Shown: positions 15,280-23,111 of the stretch, one piece after another | How positions within the stretch are numbered: the stretch's first letter is position 1 | Layout: each line of letters starts with the position of its first letter | NCBI GenBank assembly: GCA_949383255.1 | Contig: CASJPF010000041.1 | Location: forward strand, 1-32,305 | Reading direction: 5' to 3' | Origin: Lachnospiraceae bacterium | Lineage (GTDB): Bacteria; Bacillota; Clostridia; Lachnospirales; Lachnospiraceae | Length of the DNA stretch: 32,305 nucleotides | Program-made: the position numbers and the translations under genes | Notes under the pieces: generated by a model | Databases searched by the model: none | The model's input: the letters and a program-made list of their open reading frames with translations, nothing else | What the model was told of the DNA's origin: nothing

Positions 15280-16497
15280 ATGTTGGGAAATGATATATTA
15301 GAAATCAAGGGAAAAGTAAACACAGCTCTGTGTTATGCAAAGGTTGTGGAGGACGAAGCAGTTGAGCAGATTCGTAGAATGTGTGATTATGAATTTACAC
15401 AAGACAGCAGAATCCGCATTATGCCTGATGTCCATGCTGGAAAAGGCTGCACTATCGGGACGACCATGACAATTACAGATAAGGCAGTACCCAATATAGT
15501 CGGCGTGGATATTGGATGCGGTATGTATACAGTTAACCTCGGGAAAGCGGATATTGATTTTGAAAAAATGGATGCAGCTGCACATTTTATTCCATCAGGT
15601 AAGAATGTGTGGGAGGGCAGACAAGAACGATTTGATTTATTGCAGTTGCGCTGTTATCGAAATTTAAAGGATGCAAAACGTTTAGAGCGAAGCCTTGGAA
15701 CCTTAGGAGGTGGAAATCATTTTATCGAGGTGGATATGGCGCAGGATGGAACAAAATATCTTGTGATACATTCCGGCAGCAGAAACCTAGGAAAACAGGT
15801 GGCAGAGTTCTATCAACAGTTGGCAATTGAACTGCATACAGGCAAGGATGAGTATTTTCAGAAAAGAGATGCACTGATTGTGGAATACAAGGCGGCAGGG
15901 CGCAGGAAGGAGATACAAAATGCGTTGAAGGAACTCAAATGGGAACATCGAGATTGCCTGATACCGGAAGACTTGCGCTACCTTTATGGAACATATTTTG
16001 AGGACTATTTACATGATGTGGAGATTTGCCAACAATTTGCAAGACGAAATCGTGAGAAAATGGCGGAGGTTATTTTAGAGAAAACAGGAATGACAGGAAC
16101 AGAGGCGTTCCATACAATTCACAACTATATTGATACGGACGAGATGATATTGCGCAAGGGGGCAATTGCCGCCCACAAGGGCGAAAAAGTGTTAATTCCA
16201 ATTAATATGCGAGATGGAAGTGTTCTTGCTATTGGAAAAGGTAATCTAGAGTGGAATTATTCTGCACCGCACGGCGCCGGACGACTAATGTCACGCACCA
16301 AGGCAAAAGAAAGCTTATCTATGGAGGATTACCGCAAAATGATGAAGGGTGTCTACACAACCTCTGTCAACGAGGCGACACTTGACGAAGCGCCAATGGC
16401 ATATAAGTCACTTGAGGATATTATTGATGTTATTAGAGAGTCCGTGGACGTTATTGATATTATGAAACCAATCTATAATTTTAAGGCATCTGACTAG
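15280..16497 (+). CDS. rtcB: RtcB-family RNA ligase (3'-phosphate / 5'-OH joining)
   Basis: RtcB seals RNA 3'-phosphate or 2',3'-cyclic phosphate ends to 5'-OH ends with Mn2+ and GTP. The 405 residues are the usual length of the shorter bacterial form. The signatures are all present: RIMPDVHAGKGCTIGTT (metal aspartate and histidine), GVDIGCGM (metal cysteine), LGTLGGGNHFIEVD (metal histidine), HSGSRNLGKQ (metal histidine) and APHGAGRLMSR, whose histidine is the guanylylation site. AAGGAGAAG precedes the ATG. It probably forms a transcription unit with the small XRE gene 59 bases downstream. It may act in repair of tRNA or rRNA cut by stress or toxin RNases; the target here is unknown. Confidence 0.93.
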   Translation: MLGNDILEIKGKVNTALCYAKVVEDEAVEQIRRMCDYEFTQDSRIRIMPDVHAGKGCTIGTTMTITDKAVPNIVGVDIGCGMYTVNLGKADIDFEKMDAAAHFIPSGKNVWEGRQERFDLLQLRCYRNLKDAKRLERSLGTLGGGNHFIEVDMAQDGTKYLVIHSGSRNLGKQVAEFYQQLAIELHTGKDEYFQKRDALIVEYKAAGRRKEIQNALKELKWEHRDCLIPEDLRYLYGTYFEDYLHDVEICQQFARRNREKMAEVILEKTGMTGTEAFHTIHNYIDTDEMILRKGAIAAHKGEKVLIPINMRDGSVLAIGKGNLEWNYSAPHGAGRLMSRTKAKESLSMEDYRKMMKGVYTTSVNEATLDEAPMAYKSLEDIIDVIRESVDVIDIMKPIYNFKASD

Positions 16498-16556
16498 AGC
16501 ACTGGAAAATCAGGTTCTTCTGCTCTGGCGGAGACCAGAACAGGAGGAATATAAAA

Positions 16557-16808
16557 ATGGTTACAGTACCGACGATAGATATGGTAAAGACGGGGCAGCA
16601 CATTATGGAGCTGCGGGTTCAGGCGGGGCTGTCTGTGCGGCAGCTACAGGAAATTTTTGGATTTTCTACACCACAGGCGCTATACAAATGGCAGCATGGG
16701 ACAGCGCTGCCCACAATTGACAACCTTGTTGTGCTGGCGGCGGTGCTTGGTGTGAAGGTTGATGACATTCTTGTCACGACCGACAGCTCAATGGCTGCCA
16801 GCGCATAA
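16557..16808 (+). CDS. Small XRE-family HTH regulator
   Basis: This 83-residue protein is almost entirely one XRE/Cro-type helix-turn-helix domain: GQHIMELRVQAGLSVRQLQ, the recognition-helix region FGFSTPQALYKWQHG, and LPTIDNLVVLAAVLGVKVDDIL. CAGGAGGA precedes the ATG. It follows rtcB by 59 bases, with a small GGTTCT/AGAAC hairpin over the gap and no terminator, so co-transcription is likely. Whether it regulates rtcB is unknown; such short XRE proteins are abundant in Lachnospiraceae. Confidence 0.85.
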   Translation: MVTVPTIDMVKTGQHIMELRVQAGLSVRQLQEIFGFSTPQALYKWQHGTALPTIDNLVVLAAVLGVKVDDILVTTDSSMAASA

Positions 16809-16856
16809 AGTTTTCTACAATTTTCTATTTATAAAATCATCTATAGCAATCATATA

Positions 16857-16885
16857 GTTACAGTTCAGCCTTGCTGAACTGTAAC
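16857..16885. repeat. Perfect 13-bp palindromic hairpin (GTTACAGTTCAGC)
   Basis: GTTACAGTTCAGC (16857-16869), a 3-base loop CTT and the exact complement (16873-16885). There is no T-tract, so it is a poor terminator. The same words GTAACA-ACAGTTC-AGCC recur on the minus strand around 26290-26325 beside the 157-bp repeat, so it may be a short member of a palindromic repeat family. Confidence 0.6.
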
Positions 16886-16913
16886 ATCATATACAAAAGA
16901 TATCATTCCATGA

Positions 16914-16942
16914 TTGATATTACAGCGAAAAGTAAGTATAAT
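16914..16942 (+). promoter_or_regulatory. Promoter of the bile salt hydrolase gene
   Basis: TTGATA (16914-16919) and a perfect TATAAT (16937-16942) are 17 bases apart. The TTG that would begin the longest possible ORF is the -35 box itself, which rules out that start. Confidence 0.75.
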
Positions 16943-17006
16943 AGTAATTGATAAAACCTATTTTGGAAGCGAACACAGATGTCAATTGATGAATGGAGAG
17001 ATTTGT

Positions 17007-17984
17007 ATGTGCACAGCAGCTACTTATAAGACAGCAGATTTTTATTTTGGACGTACATTAGACAATGATTTTTCTTACGGTGATGAGGTGACAATTACCC
17101 CCAGAAAACATCCATTTCATTTTCGGGAGGTGGAAGACATCAATATACATTATGCAATCATTGGCATGGCTTATGTGGTGGAGGATTACCCGCTGTATTA
17201 TGATGCGATCAATGAAAAAGGGCTGGCGATGGCAGGACTCAATTTTGTAGGAAATGCTGTTTACAGAGATTATGCCTACGATAAGAACAATATTGCGCAG
17301 TTTGAATTGATTCCGTGGATTCTATGTCAGTGTGCTACCGTCAAACAAACGCGCGTTTTGCTAGAGAGAATTAATATCTGTAATACAAAGTTTGCTGAAA
17401 GTCTACCTACAGCGCAGTTACATTGGATAATTGCAGATAGTGAGGAGGCGATTACAGTAGAGTCCGTGGCGGACGGGATAAAAGTCTATGATAATCCAGT
17501 TGGTGTGCTCACGAATAATCCGCCGTTTGATGAACAATTATTTGCGCTCAACAATTATATGCATCTATCTGCAAAGCCGCCAGTTAATACCTTTGCACCA
17601 GGATTAGAGTTGCGGCTGTACAGCCGTGGAATGGGTGCTCTTGGGCTACCCGGGGATTTATCGTCGCAATCCAGATTTGTGCGGGCAGCCTTTACTAAAA
17701 TGAATGCGGTCAGCGGCAAGGGAGAGCAGGAAAGTGTCAGCCAATTCTTTCATATTTTAGGTGCAGTTGACCAGCAGCGAGGATGCTGCATTTTGGAGAA
17801 TGGAGGATATGAAGTGACACTCTACACATCTTGTTGCAATGCCAGCAAGGGAATCTATTATTATACAACATATGATAATCATCAGATTACAGCGGTTGAT
17901 ATGCACAGGGAAAAGCTGGATGGCATAGAGTTAGTGCGATATCCAACAGTGGGAGAGGAGCAGATTCGACTACAGAATGCATAG
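17007..17984 (+). CDS. bsh: Choloylglycine hydrolase (bile salt hydrolase family)
   Basis: This is an Ntn-hydrolase of 325 residues (usual 316-338) that cleaves the amide of conjugated bile salts; penicillin V acylases share the fold. The start at ATG 17007 is fixed by the chemistry: Met is removed to expose Cys2 as nucleophile (MCTAATY). TGGAGAG lies upstream, and the longer frame from 16914 overlaps the promoter. Other family residues are present: R16 and D19 (FGRTLDNDFSYG), the asparagine of AGLNFVGNA, LTNNPPFDEQ, and the arginine in GLPGDLSSQSRFVRAAF. LTNNPPF and GDLSSQSRFVR favour a bile salt hydrolase over a penicillin acylase. No signal peptide is present. The gene suggests life in an animal gut. 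Confidence 0.88.
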   Translation: MCTAATYKTADFYFGRTLDNDFSYGDEVTITPRKHPFHFREVEDINIHYAIIGMAYVVEDYPLYYDAINEKGLAMAGLNFVGNAVYRDYAYDKNNIAQFELIPWILCQCATVKQTRVLLERINICNTKFAESLPTAQLHWIIADSEEAITVESVADGIKVYDNPVGVLTNNPPFDEQLFALNNYMHLSAKPPVNTFAPGLELRLYSRGMGALGLPGDLSSQSRFVRAAFTKMNAVSGKGEQESVSQFFHILGAVDQQRGCCILENGGYEVTLYTSCCNASKGIYYYTTYDNHQITAVDMHREKLDGIELVRYPTVGEEQIRLQNA

Positions 17985-18063
17985 ATTGAAAAAAATCTTT
18001 TATGAAAAGGGACTGGTATGAAAGTACAGTAATATTGTTAAAGGAATTGTATGAGGCACAGAT

Positions 18064-18513
18064 ATGGAAAGAGAAAAAGAGTTGTCAAATAAGGAATCAA
18101 ACAGTGCAGAAAGTACGCCGGATAAACTTGCAGGATTGAAAGTTTTGGTGGTCGAGGACAATATGCTAAATTTGGAAATTATGACAGAAGTTCTGAAAGA
18201 GCGCGAATTAATTGTCACTGCGGCAGAGAATGGGCAGATTGCAGTCAAATTATTTGAAGACAATCCACCAGGGACATTTGATGTGATTTTGATGGATATG
18301 CATATGCCTATTATGGGTGGTGTAGAGGCCACAAAAACAATTCGCACTATGGAGCGCACAGATGCACAGACAATACCGATACTTGCGCTCACTGCAAATG
18401 ATTTTGAGGAGGATATTCGTCAGACACGAGAAGCAGGCATGAATGACCATTTGACAAAACCGTTTGATATGGAGAAAATATTTGAGGCAATTGTGGTCTA
18501 CACAGGAAAGTGA
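18064..18513 (+). CDS. Stand-alone response-regulator receiver protein
   Basis: This 149-residue protein has a charged 22-residue N-terminal tail followed by a single CheY-like receiver domain: acidic pair E31/D32 (VVEDNMLNLEIM), phosphoacceptor D78 (VILMDMHMPIMGG), T110 (ALTAN) and K132 (HLTKPF). There is no output domain. The wording is closest to receiver domains of hybrid histidine kinases, but no kinase lies upstream: only 79 bases separate it from bsh. GAGG at 18053-18056 is a usable ribosome binding site. It may act in a phosphorelay with a distant kinase. Its stop codon lies inside the stem of the terminator. Confidence 0.85.
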   Translation: MEREKELSNKESNSAESTPDKLAGLKVLVVEDNMLNLEIMTEVLKERELIVTAAENGQIAVKLFEDNPPGTFDVILMDMHMPIMGGVEATKTIRTMERTDAQTIPILALTANDFEEDIRQTREAGMNDHLTKPFDMEKIFEAIVVYTGK

Positions 18514-18543
18514 GAAGGGAATGTATTTCTCTTCTCATTTTTT
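18511..18543 (+). terminator. Terminator of the receiver gene
   Basis: TGAGAAGGGAA (18511-18521) pairs with TTCTCTTCTCA (18527-18537, one wobble) around a 5-base loop, followed by six Ts. The first repeat of the 87-nt array begins at the very next bases. Confidence 0.9.
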
Positions 18544-18810
18544 ATGCACACGCCGATGCATAGGAAATATGCCATTGCATGGCGCATCGGCGGCGCGGCG
18601 AGTAGGGAAGATAGAACTTCCCTACTCGATTGCATAGACCCGTGCAGAGGAAATATGCCGCTAAGGCGGCGCATGGGTTGCGTGGCAAGTAGGGAAGAAG
18701 AGACTTCCCTACTCAATTGCACACGAACACCCAAAGGAAGAATGTCAGCAAAGCTGACGGGTGCCTGGCGCGCGAGTGGAAGAAATAATCTTCCCTTACT
18801 CGGTTGTGAT
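18544..18810. repeat. Tandem array of three 87-nt two-hairpin repeats
   Basis: Units start at the TGCA at 18545, 18631 and 18718 (periods 86 and 87). Each holds a GC-rich hairpin with AGGAAATATG or a relative in its arm (unit 1: CGCCGATGC 18551-18559 with GCATCGGCG 18584-18592). A longer hairpin follows (unit 1: CGAGTAGGGAAG 18599-18610 with CTTCCCTACTCG 18617-18628) and then GATTGCA. Units are diverged in loops but keep the stems. Related copies occur at about 24447, 26645, 28351 and 29896. One frame through the array is open (18544-18849), but the stem conservation argues for a DNA or RNA element and not a protein. Confidence 0.9.
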
Positions 18811-18826
18811 AATAAAAAATTTTATA

Positions 18827-18855
18827 TTGACAAAACAATTTCAAAGTGATATGAT
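18827..18855 (+). promoter_or_regulatory. Promoter of the SPFH gene
   Basis: A perfect TTGACA (18827-18832) and TATGAT (18850-18855) are 17 bases apart, 59 bases before the ATG. Confidence 0.75.
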
Positions 18856-18913
18856 TTTGATATCAAAAGAAATTATAAGTAAATCAATCAACGTTCTACA
18901 AGGAGGTTACACT

Positions 18914-19918
18914 ATGGAAGAGAAAGTTTTATCAAAGAAGAGAAATGGAATGGCTGTATTATGTGGCATATTGTTATTGTATGCAGCGTCGGTAGTAGGG
19001 ATTTATTTCGGCGCGGTAAATGCATATAATGCTGTTATTTTTGCCAGCATTTTCCTGATTGTTGTGGCGACAATCCTTTTGCCGGGATTAAAAGTTCTAA
19101 AGCCGCAGGAAGCGCTGGTACTCACATTGTTTGGTAATTATGTGGGGACATTGAAGGAAGACGGTTTTTATTTTGTGAATCCGTTTTGCTCCAGCGTAAA
19201 TCCAGCAGCGCGGACAAAGCTCAATCAGAGTGGAGATGTAAATGACTCCGCCACAATGTTGGCGATTGCAAGTAAGACCACGGGCATAAATATGGAAGCT
19301 TACAGCAGCAAGATTTCACTGAAAATCATGACCCTGAACAACAACAAGCAGAAGATTAACGATTGCCTTGGTAATCCGATTGAGATTGGGATTGCGGTTA
19401 CATGGAAGGTTGTGGACACAGCAAAAGCAGTGTTTAATGTAGACAATTACAAAGAGTTTCTGTCTTTGCAATGTGACAGTGCACTCCGCGATATTGTGCG
19501 CATTTACCCTTATGATGTTGCGCCAAATGTTGATACGACAGGGGACGGATTATCGGACGAGGGAAGTTTGCGTGGTTCGAGTGAGATTGTTGCAGCCAGA
19601 ATCCGCGAAGAGATACAAAAAAGAGTCGAGGAGGCAGGCATTGAGGTTGTCGAGGCACGCATTACATATCTTGCCTACGCGCCGGAAATCGCTGCGGTAA
19701 TGTTACAGCGGCAGCAGGCGTCAGCGATTATTGATGCGCGGAAAATGATTGTAGATGGTGCAGTTGGCATGGTTGAGATGGCATTGGAGCGCTTGAACGA
19801 AAATCATACGGTAGAGCTTGATGAGGAGCGTAAGGCGGCGATGGTTTCCAACTTATTAGTTGTACTTTGTGGGAACCGTGACGCACAGCCTATTGTAAAT
19901 TCGGGCAGTTTGTATTGA
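18914..19918 (+). CDS. SPFH/Band 7 domain membrane protein
   Basis: This 334-residue protein has two adjacent membrane segments near the N-terminus (about residues 13-34 and 39-57). An SPFH domain follows ([31 protein letters not shown], then [61 protein letters not shown]). The tail is a long charged helix ([43 protein letters not shown]). SPFH proteins form oligomeric membrane scaffolds. AAGGAGGT precedes ATG 18914; the frame is open from 18761, but that part runs into the promoter and the repeat array. It is followed closely by a small RHH-like gene. Confidence 0.9.
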   Translation: MEEKVLSKKRNGMAVLCGILLLYAASVVGIYFGAVNAYNAVIFASIFLIVVATILLPGLKVLKPQEALVLTLFGNYVGTLKEDGFYFVNPFCSSVNPAARTKLNQSGDVNDSATMLAIASKTTGINMEAYSSKISLKIMTLNNNKQKINDCLGNPIEIGIAVTWKVVDTAKAVFNVDNYKEFLSLQCDSALRDIVRIYPYDVAPNVDTTGDGLSDEGSLRGSSEIVAARIREEIQKRVEEAGIEVVEARITYLAYAPEIAAVMLQRQQASAIIDARKMIVDGAVGMVEMALERLNENHTVELDEERKAAMVSNLLVVLCGNRDAQPIVNSGSLY

Positions 19919-19947
19919 GGAATACAGAAACAAAAAGGAATGATGTT

Positions 19948-20148
19948 ATGGGTGATTCTGGTAAAAAACAAGTTCCGCTTAGGCTTTCGGCAAAGCTGTA
20001 CGATACAATTGCAGCGTGGGCGGAGGACGATTTTCGCTCTGTCAATGGACAGATTGAGTACCTGCTGACAGAGTGTGTCCGGCAGCGGAAAAAAAACGGG
20101 AAATATATCTCAGACGAGATAGATAAACCACTGGAAATTGATATTTAG
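19948..20148 (+). CDS. Small Arc/RHH-like protein paired with SPFH
   Basis: This 66-residue protein reads PLRLSAKLYDTIAAWAEDDF then RSVNGQIEYLLTECVRQRKK. The beta-strand followed by two helices is the usual form of ribbon-helix-helix (Arc-type) DNA-binding proteins, and NGQIEYLL is typical of the second helix. ATG 19948 with AAAGGA upstream is preferred. A TTG at 19915, overlapping the SPFH stop, would add 11 residues. Its position 29 bases after the SPFH gene suggests translational linkage; its target is unknown. Confidence 0.7.
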   Translation: MGDSGKKQVPLRLSAKLYDTIAAWAEDDFRSVNGQIEYLLTECVRQRKKNGKYISDEIDKPLEIDI

Positions 20149-20149
20149 G

Positions 20150-20216
20150 AACTGTTAATAAATAATTCATAAGAATGCCTTGTCACAAGTTATTTCTAAA
20201 CGGTTCCTTAGAAAAG
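20150..20216. other. Nested inverted repeat between small genes
   Basis: AGGAAC (about 20148-20153) can pair with GTTCCT (about 20204-20210), enclosing a further AAATAA/TTATTT pair. The GGAACTGTT word also occurs in a perfect hairpin at 26470-26494. The function is unknown; there is no T-tract. Confidence 0.3.
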
Positions 20217-20230
20217 GGGGTGTGATACTT

Positions 20231-20458
20231 ATGAAACATTGGCAGAAGATGGCTGTGCCAATTGTGATTACTTCCATTATGATTGTTTATTATACTGGAA
20301 TGGCAGTATTTCTTATAATGGTACCCAGCATTCCTACAGGAATCAAAATTTTAATGATTGTGATATCGCTGATACTGGCGGGAGTGATGTTTGGTGTATT
20401 AATTAGCAGAATAAAAGAAATTAAAGGAGGAGAAGAGGATGATCTTAGTCAATACTGA
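20231..20458 (+). CDS. Small two-span membrane protein
   Basis: This 75-residue protein has two hydrophobic segments (about residues 8-30 and 36-58) and a charged tail ending EEDDLSQY. The start at ATG 20231 is chosen behind AAAAGGGGGTG. It overlaps the next gene by 20 bases, so the two are probably translated together. I do not recognise the family. It may help bring the YbjQ-like partner to the membrane, but that rests only on gene order. Confidence 0.65.
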   Translation: MKHWQKMAVPIVITSIMIVYYTGMAVFLIMVPSIPTGIKILMIVISLILAGVMFGVLISRIKEIKGGEEDDLSQY

Positions 20459-20750
20459 TTATATTAGTGGGAAGGAACTGGAAATGCTTGGTCTTGTGAA
20501 GGGAAGTACAATTCAGTCAAAAAATGTGGGAAAGGATATTACGCAAAGCTTTAAAACTTTGGTGGGAGGCGAATTGAAGACTTACACAGAAATGATGAAT
20601 GAGGCGCGGGCACTCGCTACAAAACGCATGGTCGAGGAAGCTGAAAAACTTGGCGCTGACGCGGTTGTCAACATACGCTATGTGTCTGCGGCAGTGATGC
20701 AAGGAGCGGCGGAAGTGATGGCATATGGTACCGCTGTGAAATTTAACTAA
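20439..20750 (+). CDS. YbjQ/UPF0145 family protein (DUF74)
   Basis: This 103-residue protein carries the YbjQ pattern: an N-terminal beta-strand region (VNTDYISGKELEMLGLVKGS), then GGELKTYTEMMNEARALATKRMVEEAEKLGADAVVNIRY and a C-terminal AEVMAYGTAVKF. These proteins form pentamers and are often annotated as heavy-metal-binding, but no clear metal role is established. AAAGGAGGAG precedes the ATG inside the end of the preceding membrane protein gene. Confidence 0.85.
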   Translation: MILVNTDYISGKELEMLGLVKGSTIQSKNVGKDITQSFKTLVGGELKTYTEMMNEARALATKRMVEEAEKLGADAVVNIRYVSAAVMQGAAEVMAYGTAVKFN

Positions 20751-20790
20751 TTGTGGTCAAAACAATCAATGAAAGTCTTTGTTGGGAATT

Positions 20791-20880
20791 ATGATAAGAA
20801 GATTTGCGGATACCCCATTTAATTTATTCGTAACATTAGCGCTTGTTTTGTTTGGTACTATTTTTGGAGAATTGAAATAG
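20791..20880 (+). CDS. Possible 29-residue single-span membrane peptide
   Basis: An ATG at 20791 opens a short frame with a basic N-terminus (MIRRF) and one hydrophobic segment (FNLFVTLALVLFGTIFG), ending TAG at 20878-20880. The ribosome binding site is weak (TTGGGAATT). It lies in a 433-base gap that otherwise holds a 157-bp repeat and a promoter. Chance is a fair alternative. Confidence 0.25.
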   Translation: MIRRFADTPFNLFVTLALVLFGTIFGELK

Positions 20881-20894
20881 TAGACAATTCGTTG

Positions 20895-21051
20895 CTTTTT
20901 ACACCTGCACCATGCACTTGCTGCATGGTGTTGGAGCCAGCGCCAAAATGTCTGCTTTGTGGTATTTTGTGTGCATCAATTGTTGCAATTCACACCAAAC
21001 CATCATAAATGAATACGATATTGGTGTGGGTGTGAATTGTGACAACAATTC
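20895..21051 (+). repeat. 157-bp structured repeat, copy 1
   Basis: About nine in ten bases match the reverse complement of 26312-26469 by eye. It contains three hairpins in order: GCACCATGCA/TGCATGGTGT (loop CTTGC); CAAAATGTC/GGTATTTTG (loop TGCTTTGT); and a long arm ATTGTTGCAATTCACACC with GGTGTGAATTGTGACAACAAT (two-base bulge). In copy 2 the middle stem is CAAAATGCC/GGCATTTTG, so paired changes keep the stem. It lies directly before the BceRS promoter. Confidence 0.85.
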
Positions 21052-21081
21052 CTTACATTTTTGTAACATTGGCAATAGTCA

Positions 21082-21110
21082 TTTTCAGCGAAAGCAAAAG
21101 GCTGTATAAT
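21082..21110 (+). promoter_or_regulatory. Probable promoter of the BceRS-type operon
   Basis: A perfect TATAAT at 21105-21110 has TTTTCA at 21082-21087 (17-base spacing, weak -35). It sits just after repeat copy 1. Confidence 0.5.
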
Positions 21111-21183
21111 AGATTTGTGGTGAAGTGTAATGCACTGTCTGTTGATTTTAAGTGATTACTGTTTCTATAAAAATGGAGGATGC

Positions 21184-21921
21184 ATGGATACAAGATTAAA
21201 GATTATGATTGTTGAGGACGACACAGCACTTGCGAGAGAACTTGCTTCTTCTCTTGAAAAATGGCAGTACAATGTTGTCTTGGCAGAACGGTTTGATAAT
21301 ATTTTACAAGAGTTTATAGAAAAAAGACCATATATGGTCTTGCTGGACATTAATCTCCCAGGTTATGATGGATTTTATTGGTGTAGTCAGCTACGTCAAA
21401 TTTCAAATGTACCAATTATCTATATTAGCAGCCATAGCGCTGATCAAGACAAAATTATGGCGATAGCGCAGGGCGGGGACGACTATGTAGAAAAACCTTT
21501 TCGCATGGAGCTGTTAAAGGCAAAGATTGAGGCAGTGCTTCGGCGCACATATGAGTACAAGGTGAGGGAACGCATTTTTTTAAGCGCAGGGTTATGTTTT
21601 GACAGCGCGACGCAAAGCCTGTATATTATTTTAGAAAATGACACAAAAAAGGATAGCGAATTGTCCGTGCCTGGCGGACAGGCAAAAGAACAGGAAATTG
21701 AACTCACCAAATCAGAGCGACGCCTTTTTGCCCGTTTGATGGAAAATAAACCAGATGTTGTGACGCGTGACGAACTGATGATGGAACTGTGGAATACAGA
21801 CGAGTATGTCACAGATGCGGCGCTTACCACAATTATTAGCAGACTGCGTGCCAAGCTTAAAATGGTGTGCGGCGAGGAAGTGATATTTACCAAAAAAGGG
21901 CAAGGGTATTTTGTACAATGA
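21184..21921 (+). CDS. OmpR-family response regulator, BceR type
   Basis: The 245 residues comprise a receiver domain (acidic ED at 11-12, phosphoacceptor D55 in VLLDINLPGYDGFYWC, S82/S83, K104 in GGDDYVEKPF) and a C-terminal winged-helix DNA-binding domain (about 165-245, ELTKSERRLFARLMENK ... YVTDAALTTIISRLRAKL). The wording DINLPGYDGFYWC and GGDDYVEKPF is typical of BceR-like regulators that answer cell-wall-active peptides. ATG 21184 follows TGGAGG; the frame is open from 21130. Its stop overlaps the start of the kinase gene (ATGA). Confidence 0.9.
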   Translation: MDTRLKIMIVEDDTALARELASSLEKWQYNVVLAERFDNILQEFIEKRPYMVLLDINLPGYDGFYWCSQLRQISNVPIIYISSHSADQDKIMAIAQGGDDYVEKPFRMELLKAKIEAVLRRTYEYKVRERIFLSAGLCFDSATQSLYIILENDTKKDSELSVPGGQAKEQEIELTKSERRLFARLMENKPDVVTRDELMMELWNTDEYVTDAALTTIISRLRAKLKMVCGEEVIFTKKGQGYFVQ

Positions 21922-22982
21922 TTGTGTTTCGGTGGCTAAAGAAAAGATGGAAAGAAACTATGGTTCGTTTCGCGATAGGAGTGTGTTTTAATCTGTATTT
22001 TATTATTCTAATGCAGGTGACACAAATCAAATATCTGTTGTATCTTGATTTGCTATTGTTGGTGATGGTAGCAATTATAGAGGGTACAGCCTTTTTTGAT
22101 TTCTATAAAAAAGAGCGCAGAAAAGCGATTTTTTTACAGAAAGAAGAGCCTATTTATATGTATTTTGACAATATGGAGGACAGCGCAGTTTTTGTGCACG
22201 ACCTACAGGTTTTGGAAGCATGTGTGCAGAAAAAGTATGCAGAAAACTGTGACTTACAGGACTTTGTGGCAAAGTGGTGTCATGAGTTTAAGATACCACT
22301 CGCAGCGGCATTTTTAATCGTAGAAAAACTAAAAGATGCAGATGCAAGAACCGATTTGCGGGAACAACTTGAGCGAATGAACTGGCAGATGAGTATGATG
22401 ATGCAAGGGTGCAGGCTGCAAAGCCCGCTGTTTGATTTGCAGGTTAAATCAGTATCGCTCTCAGCATGTGTCCGAACGTCCATTAAAAATAACCAATTTT
22501 TTCTGATTCAGAAAAAGTTCCAGATGGATGTGGCGGTTGGAAATGCGTACGTTTACACAGACGAAGTTTGGCTGACCTATATTTTGGACCAGATTTTAAA
22601 CAATGCAGTTAAGTATACAAGGACGAACGTAGCACATAAGATTCATTTTTGGACAGAGTGCCTTTTATCAGAAGCATTTTTGTCAAATTCGCAATCACAG
22701 GAAACCTGTAAACCGCATTCAACAGAATCGCTGTCATCAGAAAATATTGCACTATATATAGAAGACAACGGCGAAGGGATTCAGGCGTGTGATATACGAC
22801 GCATTTTTGAGAAAGGGTTTACAGGCAGTAACTATCATAATGGCAGATATAAATCTACTGGAATGGGGCTGTATATGGCGAATAAAATTGCAGAAAGACT
22901 AGAACACAAATTGTCTGTGGAGAGTCAATATGGAGAATATACACGGTTTTGCATTGTATTTCGGAGAAAAGAAGATGTGTAA
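21918..22982 (+). CDS. BceS-type intramembrane-sensing histidine kinase
   Basis: The 354 residues begin with two membrane segments (about 16-36 and 38-58) and almost no extracellular loop, the mark of BceS-like kinases that sense through an ABC transporter. The phosphoacceptor is H122 (KWCHEFKIPLAA). ATP-binding motifs are DQILNNAVKYT (N box), YIEDNGEGIQ (G1) and STGMGLYMANKIAERL (G2). ATG 21918 overlaps the regulator's stop, giving translational coupling. A Ser/Gln/Thr-rich insert (about 255-285) interrupts the catalytic domain. No BceAB transporter follows, which is unusual for the family. Confidence 0.9.
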   Translation: MIVFRWLKKRWKETMVRFAIGVCFNLYFIILMQVTQIKYLLYLDLLLLVMVAIIEGTAFFDFYKKERRKAIFLQKEEPIYMYFDNMEDSAVFVHDLQVLEACVQKKYAENCDLQDFVAKWCHEFKIPLAAAFLIVEKLKDADARTDLREQLERMNWQMSMMMQGCRLQSPLFDLQVKSVSLSACVRTSIKNNQFFLIQKKFQMDVAVGNAYVYTDEVWLTYILDQILNNAVKYTRTNVAHKIHFWTECLLSEAFLSNSQSQETCKPHSTESLSSENIALYIEDNGEGIQACDIRRIFEKGFTGSNYHNGRYKSTGMGLYMANKIAERLEHKLSVESQYGEYTRFCIVFRRKEDV

Positions 22983-23111
22983 AGATTTCGTAAACAAATA
23001 TGATAAAAAAGAGCAAATTGTCCGATACAATTTATAGAGCATTTTATAAAAGGATTTATAAAAAAGTCTTGTAGAAATTTGAGAGGCTAAAATTAACAGG
23101 AGGTTGAAAGT

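Noticed and set aside
18544..18810. Repeat array as a small CRISPR
   Set aside because: Units are 87 nt, diverged, directly abutting and contain two hairpins each; no unique spacers.
18544..18849. 101-codon ORF through the repeat array
   Set aside because: It is a translation of the 87-nt structured repeats, has no ribosome binding site, and the differences between units keep stems, not residues.
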